Below are positions 9,090 to 18,000 of a stretch of DNA of 64,000 bases, piece after piece. The notes under the pieces were generated by a model, which had not been told where the DNA came from, did no database searches, and saw only the letters and a list, made by a program, of their open reading frames with translations. The stretch spans positions 1 through 64,000 of the forward strand of contig NZ_VSST01000012.1 of the NCBI RefSeq assembly GCF_019402665.1, read 5' to 3'. Origin of the DNA: Bradyrhizobium canariense (GTDB lineage: Bacteria > Pseudomonadota > Alphaproteobacteria > Rhizobiales > Xanthobacteraceae). A program made the translations under genes and the position numbers. Each line of letters opens with the position of its first letter. Within the stretch, counting starts at the first letter, position 1.

Positions 9090-9269
9090 CTATTCGATCG
9101 TGACTGCGAGGCGGCCGATCAATGCGGCGACTTCATCCAGCCGTGCCGAATCGTGGGTCTCGACCGCCCGCGCGAGACAGGCGAGGCATTCGTCATCGCT
9201 GAGTTCGGGGATGTCCGCCGGCAGAATGGAGGGAGCCAACGGGGAACGGTCGACCTGGATGTCTCGCAT
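9090..9269 (-). CDS. Small hypothetical protein (59 aa)
   Basis: A 59-codon gene that begins MRDIQVDRSPLAPSILPADI and ends GRLAVTIE. It is supported by a CGGAG ribosome-binding site about 9 nt before the ATG and by strong third-position GC bias. The product is acidic and helical with a single Cys (DDECLACLARAV has two close cysteines), no signal peptide and no membrane segment. I do not recognise the family. It lies between pcm and tRNA-Asn on the same strand as both. Confidence 0.65.
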   Translation of the reverse strand: MRDIQVDRSPLAPSILPADIPELSDDECLACLARAVETHDSARLDEVAALIGRLAVTIE

Positions 9270-9445
9270 GGGAATCAGCTCCGTAAAGGACCGGCGCCTG
9301 GAAGCTCGATTTCAATTGAGTCGTTTTGGCGTCGCGGCGGAGGATGCGGGCTCGCCACGGTACACATCTAATTGAGAATTTGCCGCAACGAGATCGCATC
9401 CCAGATCAGAGTCTGGACGCAAACCATTGACGATGAAGCGGAATT

Positions 9446-9520
9446 TGGCTCCCCGGGCTGGATTCGAACCAGCGACCATCCGATTAACAGTCGGATGCTC
9501 TACCGCTGAGCTACCGAGGA
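9446..9520 (-). tRNA. tRNA-Asn(GTT)
   Basis: A 75-nt cloverleaf with acceptor arms TCCTCGG and CCGGGGA, discriminator G and an encoded 3' CCA. The anticodon loop CTGTTAATC carries GTT. The T-arm GGTTCGAATCC is canonical. No integrase or duplicated 3' end was seen next to it. Confidence 0.97.
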
Positions 9521-9654
9521 AAAGGGCGAACCCGTCGTTCGCGCGCGGCTGCGTATAACAAAGCCGCTTGCGCTTGCAAAGGACGAATTCGCCATCTCGC
9601 ACATTGCGGCGAGGAAGGGCGCGTGGCCCCTCCTCCGCCTGGCCTCAGGTCAAG

Positions 9655-10023
9655 TTACTCGGCGACGAACGAAGTGGTCTTGGTGCCGGAATCGTAGCGC
9701 AGCCGAAGCGCGGTGAACTTGCAGAGGTTGACGTTCTTCCAGAGCACGGTCTCGTCATAGTTCTGCCAGTCGACGCGGACGTTCCAGACGCATCCTTCGT
9801 CGTCATCGTCGAACTCGACATAGGTGCTCGCCTGGTTCTGCAAAACCTTGTCCAGCTCGTTGTCCCATTCGTCCATGCCATCGTCCGGGGCGTTGAAGCC
9901 CAGGAATTTGATGGCATAGCCGGTCTCGTTGACGACAGTGACGTTGCGCGCGTCAGCCGCGAACGACGGCGCGGCGGCAATCGATAGACCGATCGCGATC
10001 AGTGCAGACAGAAAATACTTCAT
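9655..10023 (-). CDS. Small secreted hypothetical protein
   Basis: A 122-residue protein with a clear Sec signal peptide (MKYFLSALIAIGLSIAAAPS, cleavage about AFA-AD). The mature part begins with VTVVNETGYAIKFLGF, which resembles small rhizobial periplasmic proteins with a beta-sandwich VTxxNxTGxxI opening; their function is unknown. The mature protein is acidic, includes a DDDDEG stretch, and has two cysteines that could form a disulfide. A GGGGG ribosome-binding tract precedes the ATG; the longer open frame upstream lacks support. It is followed by tRNA-Asn on the same strand, and repeat-rich DNA lies upstream. Confidence 0.82.
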   Translation of the reverse strand: MKYFLSALIAIGLSIAAAPSFAADARNVTVVNETGYAIKFLGFNAPDDGMDEWDNELDKVLQNQASTYVEFDDDDEGCVWNVRVDWQNYDETVLWKNVNLCKFTALRLRYDSGTKTTSFVAE

Positions 10024-10376
10024 ATGAAATTCCCCCGATCGAAACGGGCTTTCGGTGCCTGACGTCGATCGGCGCAGGCGCCGCGGCAACCAATGGTGTT
10101 GCCTTGGAGGATTCGTCGGAGGCGCAATCGAAAGGTTCAAGACGCGATCGATCCGCCTCCGGCTCTCTGCACGACGCGAGACGCGCAGCGAGCCAATTCT
10201 TACCGATTCGAATTCTCCGCAGCAATGAACCGGCATTCATAGATCGGCGCGGCTTGTTGTCTCCGGCGCGGGCGCCGGCGCTGCGCGCTCAATATGATTC
10301 TTGTCGCAGGCACGGCTTCGCTTCCTCGCGACGCATCTCGCCCGAGCTTTGCTTTGTCTCGTCCACCCTCCTCCGT

Positions 10377-10550
10377 CAGAGGGCGCAGGGAAGACCGGGT
10401 GCCGGCTGGCACCCACGGTCCACTGTGCGAAGGTTGCGCTACGAGAGGCTGCACAGCGGCATACAGGTGAAGCCCAACACACGGCCTTCCCTGCGCAGTG
10501 GTTTGACGGCTTATGCCGTGCTCTCCCCGGGGAGCGATGCACTATTGCCC
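10377..10550. repeat. Right copy of the 174-bp repeat, inverted
   Basis: The reverse complement of positions 1-174, with 172 of 174 bases identical. It lies in a gene-free stretch of about 1.3 kb (10024-11294). DNA on both sides (10237-10376 and 10551-10960) looks like other intergenic Bradyrhizobium repeat sequence, so the real repetitive unit is probably larger and composite. No terminal inverted repeats, target duplication or transposase were found. Confidence 0.9.
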
Positions 10551-11294
10551 CCGTCGCCTTGCGGATGGCTGATGCGGATGCCCGGTCGGGCCGCCCACAT
10601 CACCACAAGACTTGACGCACAGACCCCGGGCGTCAGGACGACACGGTTTTGCCGTACGCTGTCAGCACCGGTCGTGTGCGCGACGCCTTCGCTCACGGTT
10701 TTGCCGCCCTGCGAAGCCCTTCGCGCCGATGCTGCCCGCGTCCACCGCAGCTCACCCCACGTTTCGTGACGATCGCGATACGCCCCTCTGACCGGGATGA
10801 GGTGGCGGCTGAATACGCCAAAGCCGAATTTCGGTAAAGCGGAATATTTTTGCGCGAGCGGATTGACCCGTCGTTTGGGTGTTTTGCCCGTCGGGCAACG
10901 CAAGGGATTGAAGCCCGGATTGCTTCGCGAATCCGGGCTATCGGCTGTCGCCTCACGGCCGCCGACACACCGGGTCGATCTCGATCAGTGCGTCCTAGCA
11001 GCCGGCTGCCAAAAACTGCTCGTGAGGAACCCTCGCGGCATCAATTTCCGAATTCGGAGAAACAACATGATCTTGCGCGACGCAGCGATCTGCCCGATTA
11101 GGGAATCATGCGGTGAGGTCATTTGACACAGATATGACAATCGAAGGACGCATCTGCGGCCGGCATCCGAAGCACATCACCCCCGTCCACAGTCTTTCCG
11201 CAGCATACCCACAGGCATATCCACAGGCCGACTATGCCGGATTCGCGAGCCCGCGCGAGCCACTTGCTGCGCACAAACCCACAGGCCCGGTATG
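10551..11294. other. Gene-free repeat-rich interval
   Basis: No convincing coding sequence on either strand. It holds two small perfect inverted repeats: TTGCCCG-T-CGGGCAA around 10891, and AGCCCGGATT-8 nt-AATCCGGGCT at 10912-10939. Around 11186-11285 there are four short direct repeats containing CCACAG (variants of TNCCCACAGG). The compositional jumble and hairpins suggest a sink of dispersed repeats, not a decayed gene. Confidence 0.6.
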
Positions 11295-11558
11295 TCAGCC
11301 GCCGCCCTGATCGAACACGGTGCGGCAAGCCTCACTCAAGCTTGACCTGTTACGGCGCAGGCACGCCGTGATGGCCCGGACGTTGGGGATCTCGCCGGCG
11401 CAGAGCCGGTAGACGTCGGGGGTGCAGGCCCGGCGCTGCTCGGGCGTTCCCTGCTGAGCATGGGCGGCGGAGGCAAACAGCGTCAGGAACAGCCCGACCG
11501 TCGAGGCGCGACGCGCCCGGCTTTTCACACCCGCAAACCGCAAGAACCTCGCCTTCAT
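11295..11558 (-). CDS. Small secreted cysteine-containing protein
   Basis: An 87-residue protein with a long basic N-terminus and Sec signal (LFLTLFASAAHA-QQ). The mature region of about 50 residues has four spaced cysteines, in the pattern RRACTPDVYRLCAGEIP ... TACLRRN ... SEACRTVF, which probably form two disulfides in the periplasm. Similar small Cys-rich proteins recur in multiple copies in Bradyrhizobium; the function is unknown. A GGGAG element lies about 8 nt before the ATG. It stands alone on the minus strand, divergent from the 64-residue gene. Confidence 0.8.
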   Translation of the reverse strand: MKARFLRFAGVKSRARRASTVGLFLTLFASAAHAQQGTPEQRRACTPDVYRLCAGEIPNVRAITACLRRNRSSLSEACRTVFDQGGG

Positions 11559-11708
11559 GACCAGTCTCCCGTCTGCCTTGCCCGCCGGCCTGTGTTGGCC
11601 GGTGTGCGAAGGGGTAGGAGAAATAAACAGCGGACGATGTGACCTCCTTCACACTGCGGGCACCCGGCAGGAACCTAAGTTTCCCAACGGGATTTCATCA
11701 ATCGCTAA

Positions 11709-11753
11709 CCAATCGGGACCCGATTGGCCGATCGTTAAAATACGAACGATCGG
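11709..11753. promoter_or_regulatory. Two adjacent perfect palindromes
   Basis: CCAATCGGG-A-CCCGATTGG is directly followed by CCGATCGTT-8 nt-AACGATCGG. Both have perfect 9-bp arms. They lie 60-105 bp upstream of the 64-residue gene and about 150-195 bp upstream of the divergent secreted-protein gene. This position suits operators for one or both; neither hairpin is followed by a U-tract. Confidence 0.55.
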
Positions 11754-11812
11754 CTCAACCGGGAAGCAAACCCGCTTTGCGATATTGCGCCATCCGCGGG
11801 CCGGAGGGTGTG

Positions 11813-12007
11813 ATGAGCGAAGCCGAATTCAACTTACTGCTGGACGCCGTCCAGGACGCCATGATCCATGAAGATCTGGCGTTCGTGCCGGGGGAGGATT
11901 TCGTGCCGCGCTCGTGGACCTATTACGCGAAGCCCAAAGCTGCCAATGACAACGAGGGCGCGTGGCCCCTGCTACCTTTCCCGGACGGCTGGTACGCGGC
12001 CTGCTGA
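11813..12007 (+). CDS. Small hypothetical protein (64 aa)
   Basis: Encodes MSEAEFNLLLDAVQDAMIHE and ends DGWYAAC. A strong GGAGG site 6 nt before the ATG decides the start. The protein is acidic and soluble with many aromatic residues in its second half (SWTYYAKPKAAND, WPLLPFPDGWY). No signal peptide or known domain. Two palindromes lie upstream. Genes like this are typical single small ORFs of Bradyrhizobium; the function is unknown. Confidence 0.75.
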   Translation: MSEAEFNLLLDAVQDAMIHEDLAFVPGEDFVPRSWTYYAKPKAANDNEGAWPLLPFPDGWYAAC

Positions 12008-12093
12008 AGCCAATCTCGCCGTGAGCCGATGCGCCCGCGCTCTGCGGGCGTTTTGCTGTGGGCTCTACGCCGCGAAATCCGGCGCGACCGCGA

Positions 12094-12240
12094 TCAAGTC
12101 TTGACGCGCTCCCCGTCGTCCTGCGGCGCCTGGTCGGGTACGGCCGAGGGAAAGATGCTGTCGTAGATCGCGCGGGCCTCGCGAATGAGGCGAGCCCGCT
12201 CCAGCTCGGATTTGGGGACAAATCGGACGATTTCGCTCAC
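12094..12240 (-). CDS. Small hypothetical protein (48 aa, GTG start)
   Basis: A 48-residue coding region that begins with GTG (MSEIVRFVPKSELERARLIR) and ends GERVKT, preceded by GGAGAG at 5-nt spacing. The pattern is an amphipathic helix followed by a disordered acidic tail. It has no recognisable domain. It lies upstream of, and on the same strand as, nothing coding; the convergent 64-residue gene ends 86 bp away. Confidence 0.65.
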   Translation of the reverse strand: MSEIVRFVPKSELERARLIREARAIYDSIFPSAVPDQAPQDDGERVKT

Positions 12241-12429
12241 GTGCTCTCCAGCGCTCGATCGTTGGGATGCATCACTTCGCAGATGCGAAGACTATGCCAG
12301 CGGGCTGAATGGCGGGTTTCCGCGGGCCCCCAGGCAAACCCGGTGTGCGCAGCCGGCACGTATCGCCCCCGCAGGCTGATGGCAGCCGCGACACGATCGG
12401 ATATTCGCTGAGATATCAGGAGGTTGTGA

Positions 12430-12503
12430 TGGAGGCCACGTCGGGACTCGAACCCGAGTAAACGGTTTTGCAGACCGGCGCGTAACCACTCCGCCACGTG
12501 GCC
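12430..12503 (-). tRNA. tRNA-Cys(GCA)
   Basis: A 74-nt cloverleaf: acceptor arms GGCCACG and CGTGGCC, U discriminator and encoded CCA. The anticodon stem-loop CCGGTCTGCAAAACCG gives GCA. The T-arm GGGTTCGAGTCCC is normal. It lies 57 bp past the 3' end of the decayed ABC exporter ATPase. Confidence 0.97.
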
Positions 12504-12560
12504 CCAACGAGGGCGGAGCAATATAGGGGATCACGGGTTTAGGCAACCCCGACCGGGCAG

Positions 12561-13306
12561 CTACGCCTTCGCGCCGCCGAGATATTGGCCGAGAATCTCA
12601 TCGGTCGCACCGGCCGCCACGATCCGCCCCTCCTCCAGCAGGATCGCGCGGTTGCAGGTGCTCTTGATCAGCTCGACGTCGTGCGAGGCGAGCACCAGAA
12701 TGCCGGCGCGCACGACGATCTCGTCGAGCCGCTGCCGCGCCTTCTTGCGGAACTGCTGGTCGCCGACGCCGATCCATTCGTCGAGCAGCACGATCTCGCC
12801 CTCGACGGCGGTTGCGACCGCAAAGATCAGGCGCAGCATCATGCCGCTGGAATAGGTGCGCAGCGGCAAGTCGAGCCGTTCGCCGAGCCGGTGAATGCGG
12901 CGATCTCCGCGCGCCGGTCGTCGATCTCGGAGCGCCGCGCGCCGATCACGAGCCCGCGCCGCATGATGTTCTCGTAGCCGGTCGCTTCCTCGTCGAATCC
13001 GGCCGAGAGATCGAACAGCGGCTGGCAGCGGCCCAGCACGTCCACGCTGCCGGACGTCGGATGGTAGATGCCGGCGAGCACCCGCAGCAGCGTGGTCTTG
13101 CCGGCGCCATTGGCGCCGATGATGGCGACGCGGTCGCCGGCACGGATGTCGAGACTGACATCGTTCAACGCGGAGACGATGTGCGGGGTCGTCCGCCGCA
13201 GTGTCACCGCGTTGACGAACCGGCTGCGCAGCGAGCGGTCGCGGAACGACAGCACCGGAAATCTCACCGAGACGTTGCGAAGCGCGATATGAGCTGCGGG
13301 GGTCAT
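12561..13306 (-). pseudogene. Polysaccharide ABC exporter ATPase, frameshifted
   Basis: The ATP-binding subunit of a KpsT/Wzt-type ABC-2 exporter, in two frames. The first part (from [12 protein letters not shown]) has the Walker A motif GANGAGKTT near residue 80 and runs well to EIAAFTG. It then goes out of frame, while the second frame continues exactly with [14 protein letters not shown] (signature motif), LLDEWIGVGD (Walker B) and the switch histidine in LASHDVEL. One missing base near 12888 explains the break: adding one C would restore [13 protein letters not shown]. All other motifs are intact, so this is a recent loss, a sequencing error, or rarely a programmed shift; no slippery heptamer is apparent. 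The permease gene lies 10 nt upstream. Confidence 0.85.
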
Positions 13307-13316
13307 ATCTCGCGCC

Positions 13317-14033
13317 TCACAGCCAATACGCCACGCGATGGCGGTATTTCGCGTAGCAGCCGAGGCCGATGACGGCCACGACGGTCGCATAGATGACCCC
13401 GGGCAGCCATTGCTCCGCATCGGTCGGCTGTGAGAGCAGTGGCCTGCGCACCAGATCGAGCAGCGTCGCGAACGGATTGGCGCGGATCAGCCAATAAAAC
13501 GCGGTGCCGCGCACGGTGTCCTCGGTCCAGATGATCGGCGTCAGGAAGAACACGAATTGCAGGCCGCTGACGATCGCCGAGCCGATGTCACGAAACCGCG
13601 CGCAGAGCATGCCGAGCGCGACCGAGCCGCCCAGCAGCACGACGAGCAGGATCGCAAAGCCCGGCACCGCGAGCAGCATGCTCCCATGCAGCGGCCACGG
13701 CATTACCAGATAGAGCAGTACGACGATCACCAGATGATGCGCGAAGATGAGGACGTTGCGCGCCATCATCTGGAGAACATGCACGATCAGCGGCGCCGGC
13801 ACCGCCTTGATCAAATGGTTTGATGCCACGAAGATGTTGGAACCTTCCTGGAGCGTCGTCGCGATCAGCGTCCAGACGATCAGGCCAATGGCAAAGGGCG
13901 GCAGAAAGCTCGCAATGTCCTGCTTGAACAGTGCCGCATAGACCGTGCCGACGCTGGCAATCGTCGCGGCGAGCGTCAGCGTGATCCAGAGCGGGCCGAT
14001 CACGGTGCGCCGGTAGCGCAGCGAAATGTCCAT
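13317..14033 (-). CDS. ABC-2 polysaccharide exporter permease (KpsM/Wzm-like), start unclear
   Basis: A membrane subunit with about six transmembrane segments. It starts at the conserved [19 protein letters not shown] block and ends with the [20 protein letters not shown] region typical of ABC-2 permeases for O-antigen, capsule or teichoic acid. The first ATG gives 238 residues, about 25 short of the family norm. In-frame sequence upstream reads IQLAAKEILAQAARFDRWGT, which looks like the missing N-terminus, but it begins with ATT at 14102 preceded by AAGGG at suitable spacing. So the true start is either a rare ATT or a mutated ATG. With the ATPase frameshift, the exporter is probably dead or dying. 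No glycosyltransferase genes adjoin it. Confidence 0.8.
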   Translation of the reverse strand: MDISLRYRRTVIGPLWITLTLAATIASVGTVYAALFKQDIASFLPPFAIGLIVWTLIATTLQEGSNIFVASNHLIKAVPAPLIVHVLQMMARNVLIFAHHLVIVVLLYLVMPWPLHGSMLLAVPGFAILLVVLLGGSVALGMLCARFRDIGSAIVSGLQFVFFLTPIIWTEDTVRGTAFYWLIRANPFATLLDLVRRPLLSQPTDAEQWLPGVIYATVVAVIGLGCYAKYRHRVAYWL

Positions 14034-14231
14034 CAGGGCGAGCGTGCCCCAACGATCGAACCGCGCCGCCTGGGCAAGGATCTCCTTGGCTGCAAGCTGA
14101 ATGCGACGGTCCCTTCCGTTTCCGGCGTTCCGATGGTGCGACAGGATAGCAGATCGCGGCCTGTTGGCCGATGGTCTCTATCCGCCCGCCTCTCGCGGGA
14201 CAATCGGCCGGACGGATGATCCGGACCGGAG

Positions 14232-14966
14232 TCAGGCTCGCTTGACCCGCCGGACACCGCGCCGGCGGTCCTTCACCGGCGGCTTCGGCGCCAATTCGGG
14301 CATCTCGGTCTGGACCTCGCGGTAGCGGGTTAACATCCGTTCAAAGCTGGCATTCAGCGTCTCGGCGATGTCCGGGCGCTTCTCCAGAACGGAGAGGATC
14401 GTCGCTGCCGCTTCGATGGTCGACAGGCCGTCCTTCCGAGGCTCCTTGCGCAGGCGGCCGTAACGCGATGGCGCGGCCGGGTTGAGGATGACGCGCTGGC
14501 ATTTCAGCATCCAGGGGTTGCGCCACCACAGGGCCTTGGCCTGGCTCCAGGTGCCGTCGAGCAGCACCACACCTTCGAGCTTGCCGAGGCGCGCGCGCTG
14601 GTTGTCCGCGCCCTCGCCTTTGCGGTTGAGCGCCAGGATTTCGCCCTCGGCCTCGAGATCGGCGGCGTGCGCCGAGCCGAGATAGAGCACGGCCCAGTGC
14701 GAGGCGTTCTCGATCGGTTGCCCCAGCGCCTTGGACAGGCTCGGCCAGGACAAGCCGACCCGCAGCGTGGCACCGGCGAAATGCTTCGCAAGCAGCCGCG
14801 CGGTGCCGAGCGCCCTGTCCTGCTCCTGCGGATGCTGAAGGATCAGGAGCGAGAGCCGGTTCTTGATGGGCGTGACGCTGTCGCAGATGCACAGCGGCAT
14901 CGGCTTCTGGCAGTGCGGGCATTCGGGGATTGGATCGGCCGGCGCAGCGGCGGTGGGGTTCGACAT
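14232..14966 (-). CDS. tRNA-uridine aminocarboxypropyltransferase (DTW domain)
   Basis: A 244-residue protein of the DTW family (E. coli TapT/YfiP type), which makes acp3U in tRNA from SAM. It shows an N-terminal cysteine cluster CPHCQKPMPLCIC near residues 17-29 and the signature LLDGTWSQAKALWW with the catalytic D-x-T-W. The later RYGRLRKEPRKDGLSTIEA block is also conserved, and the tail is strongly basic. I chose the ATG giving MSNPTAAAP; a longer frame starting 12 codons upstream is possible. It is monocistronic, between the decayed exporter and the efflux operon, on the minus strand. Confidence 0.88.
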   Translation of the reverse strand: MSNPTAAAPADPIPECPHCQKPMPLCICDSVTPIKNRLSLLILQHPQEQDRALGTARLLAKHFAGATLRVGLSWPSLSKALGQPIENASHWAVLYLGSAHAADLEAEGEILALNRKGEGADNQRARLGKLEGVVLLDGTWSQAKALWWRNPWMLKCQRVILNPAAPSRYGRLRKEPRKDGLSTIEAAATILSVLEKRPDIAETLNASFERMLTRYREVQTEMPELAPKPPVKDRRRGVRRVKRA

Positions 14967-15007
14967 GGTCGCCGCTATACGCTTTGCGGGGCTGTTCAAC
15001 AACCCGC

Positions 15008-18000
15008 CTATTCCGCCGGCGCAGGCACCGGGCGCGGCTCGCGGCGCCGGCGCAGGCGGTCGATCAGCAGGTAGATCACGGGCGTGGTGTAGAGCGTCAG
15101 GATCTGCGAGACGAACAGCCCGCCGATGATGGTGATGCCGAGCGGGCGGCGCAGTTCCGTGCCGGGCCCGGTCGCGACCACCAGCGGAATGCCGGCGAAC
15201 AATGCAGCCATGGTCGTCATCAGGATCGGACGGAAGCGTGCCTGGCAGGCCTCGAAGATCGCCTCCGCCGAAGACAGGCCGCGCTGGCGCTCGGCATCGA
15301 GCGCGAAATCCACCATCATGATGCCGTTCTTCTTGACGATGCCGATCAACAGGATGATGCCGACGAAGGCGATCACCGTCAGCGGCGTGTTGGTGATCTG
15401 CAAGGCCAGCAGCGCGCCGAGGCCCGCCGAGGGCAGCGTCGAGATGATCGTGAGCGGATGGGCGAGACTCTCATAGAGCACGCCGAGCACGATATACATC
15501 GCCACCAGCGCGCCGAGGATCAGGAGCGGCTGGCGGCCGCTGGTCTTGGCGAAATCGCCGGCGTTGCCGTCAAAACTGCCGCGGATGCCTTCCGGCATGT
15601 GCAATTCCTCGACCGCGCGCTGGATGTTCTGCGTTGCGGCCTGGATCTGCACGTCCGGCAACAGGTTGAACGACACCGTGGTCGATGGGAACGATTGCGA
15701 ATGATAGACCGCGAGGGCGGCGAGCCCGCGCGTCGCATGTACCACGGCCGACAGCGGCACCTGCGCGTCGCCCGCGCCGGCGACATAGATGCGATCGAGG
15801 TTGGACGGGTCGACCTGGAATTTCGGGTCCATCTCCAGAACGGTCATGTACTGGTTGCGTTGGGTGTAGATGATCCCGATCTGCCGCTGCGAGAACGCGT
15901 TGTTGAGCGCGTTGTCGATATCTTGGACGCGGACGCCGAGCGCCGAGGCCTTCTGGCGATCGATCGACAAGGTCAATTGAAGCCCGCCGGGATCGCGGTC
16001 GCTGGAGACGTCGGTGATGCCTTCGACGCTCTCCATGCGCTTGGCCACGATCGGCGCCCACTTCTGCAACAGGCCGAGGTCGGTGCTGGTCAGCGTGTAC
16101 TGGTAGTCGGAATCGCTCTGTCGTCCGCCGGCGCGCACGTCCTGGGCGGCGAACATGAACAGGCGGATGCCGGGCACCGGGTATAACGCCCGCCTGAGAC
16201 GGTCGATCACCACCTGGGTCGAGACGTGGTCGCGCTCCTCCGGCGGCTTCAGGCTGATGAACATGGTGCCGCGATTGGAGGTCGCGCCACCCGGCCCGCC
16301 GCCGCTGCCGACGGTGGAGCCGATGCCGGCCACGGCCGGATCCTGCATCACGATGTCGGCGAGCCGCTGCTGCAGGCTGAGCATGGACTGGAACGAGATG
16401 TCGGCCGAGGCGCGCGTCGCCCCGATGACGAAGCCGGAATCGTCGGTCGGGAAATAGCCCTTGGGGACCTTGATGTAGAGCACCACGGTGAGGCCGATGG
16501 TGGCAAAGAACACCAGCAGCGTTAGCAGCGGATACTCCAGCACCGTGCGCAGGGTGCGGGTGTAGAAGGCGACGATGCGCGTCAGCGAGCCCTCGATGAC
16601 ACGATCGAACAGCGTGGCGGATCCCGACGTGGTCTGCCTGATATAGTGGGCACAGATCATCGGCGTCACCGTGAGCGACACCAGGGTCGAGACCAGGATC
16701 GCGAAGGTCAGCGTCAGCGAGAACTCGCGCAAGAGACGGCCGACGATGCCGTCCATGAAGATCAGCGGCGTGAAGGCCGCGATCAGCGACAGGCTGATCG
16801 ACACCACGGTGAAGCCGATCTGCCGGGCGCCGTCCAATGCCGCCTGAAGCGGCCGCATGCCCTGTTCGAGATTGCGGTACATGTTCTCGATCATGACGAT
16901 GGCGTCGTCGACCACGAAGCCGACGGAGATCGCCAGCGCCATCAGCGACAGATTGTCGATCGAGAAGCCCGCGACCCACATGCCGGCGCAGGTCCCGGCC
17001 AGCGCCAGCGGCACGGAGATTCCGGCCGCGATCGTCGGCGTCAGCCGTCGCAGGAATACGAACACGACGACCATCACGAGAATGGCGGTCGCGAACAAGG
17101 TCCACTGCATGTCGAGCACGCTGGCGCGGATCGTACTGGTGCGGTCGACCAAGGTGGAGACGTCGACGCCGGCCGGGATCCACTGCTTCAGCGCGGGGAT
17201 CAGCTCCTTCACCCGGTCGACGGTCTCGATGACGTTGGCGTCGCCCTGCTTGGTGATCTGGATCAGCACCGCCGGCTGCTTGTTGAACCAAGCGATGGAT
17301 CGGGCGTTACGGACGCCGTCCTCGATGTCGGCAACATCGGAGAGCCGGACGAAATTGCCGTTCGCGCTTTTGATGACGATGTCGCGGAACTCTTTCGCCG
17401 TCCGCATCTGCCTGTTGAGCGACAGCGTTTCGCTCTGGCGCTCGCCGTTGAAGATGCCGACCGGACCGAGCGGGTTGGCGTTGATAATCGCAGTTCGCAC
17501 GTCGTCGGTGGCGATGCCGGCGTTCGACAGCGCGACGGGATTGAGCTGAATCCTGACCGCCGGCTGGTCGGCACCCGAGATCGTCACATTGCCCACCCCC
17601 GGCACCTGCGAGATGCGCTGCGCCAGCACGGTATCGGCGACGTCGTAGACCGCGCTGGCGGACAGCGTCTTCGAGGTCAGCGCCAGCACGAACACGGGGG
17701 CGCCTGCGGTATTGGCCTTGCGGAAGCGCGGCAGCGTCGGCAGATCGCTGGGTAGGTCGACCAGCGCGGCGTTGATCGCCGCCTGCACGTCGCGCGCGGC
17801 CTTGTCGATGTTGCGGCCGATGTCGAACTGGAGCTGGATGCTGGTCGTGCCGAGTGACGAGGTCGAGGTGATCTGGTTGATGCCCGCGATCTCGCCGAGC
17901 CGCCGCTCCAGCGGCGAGGCAACCGTCGCGGCCATCACGGACGGATCGGCGCCGGGACGGCTGGCGGACACGAAGACGGCGGGGAAATCGATGTTCGGAA

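Noticed and set aside
10237..11126. Mobile element or IS remnant
   Set aside because: No transposase fragment, terminal repeats or target duplication; only dispersed repeat DNA.
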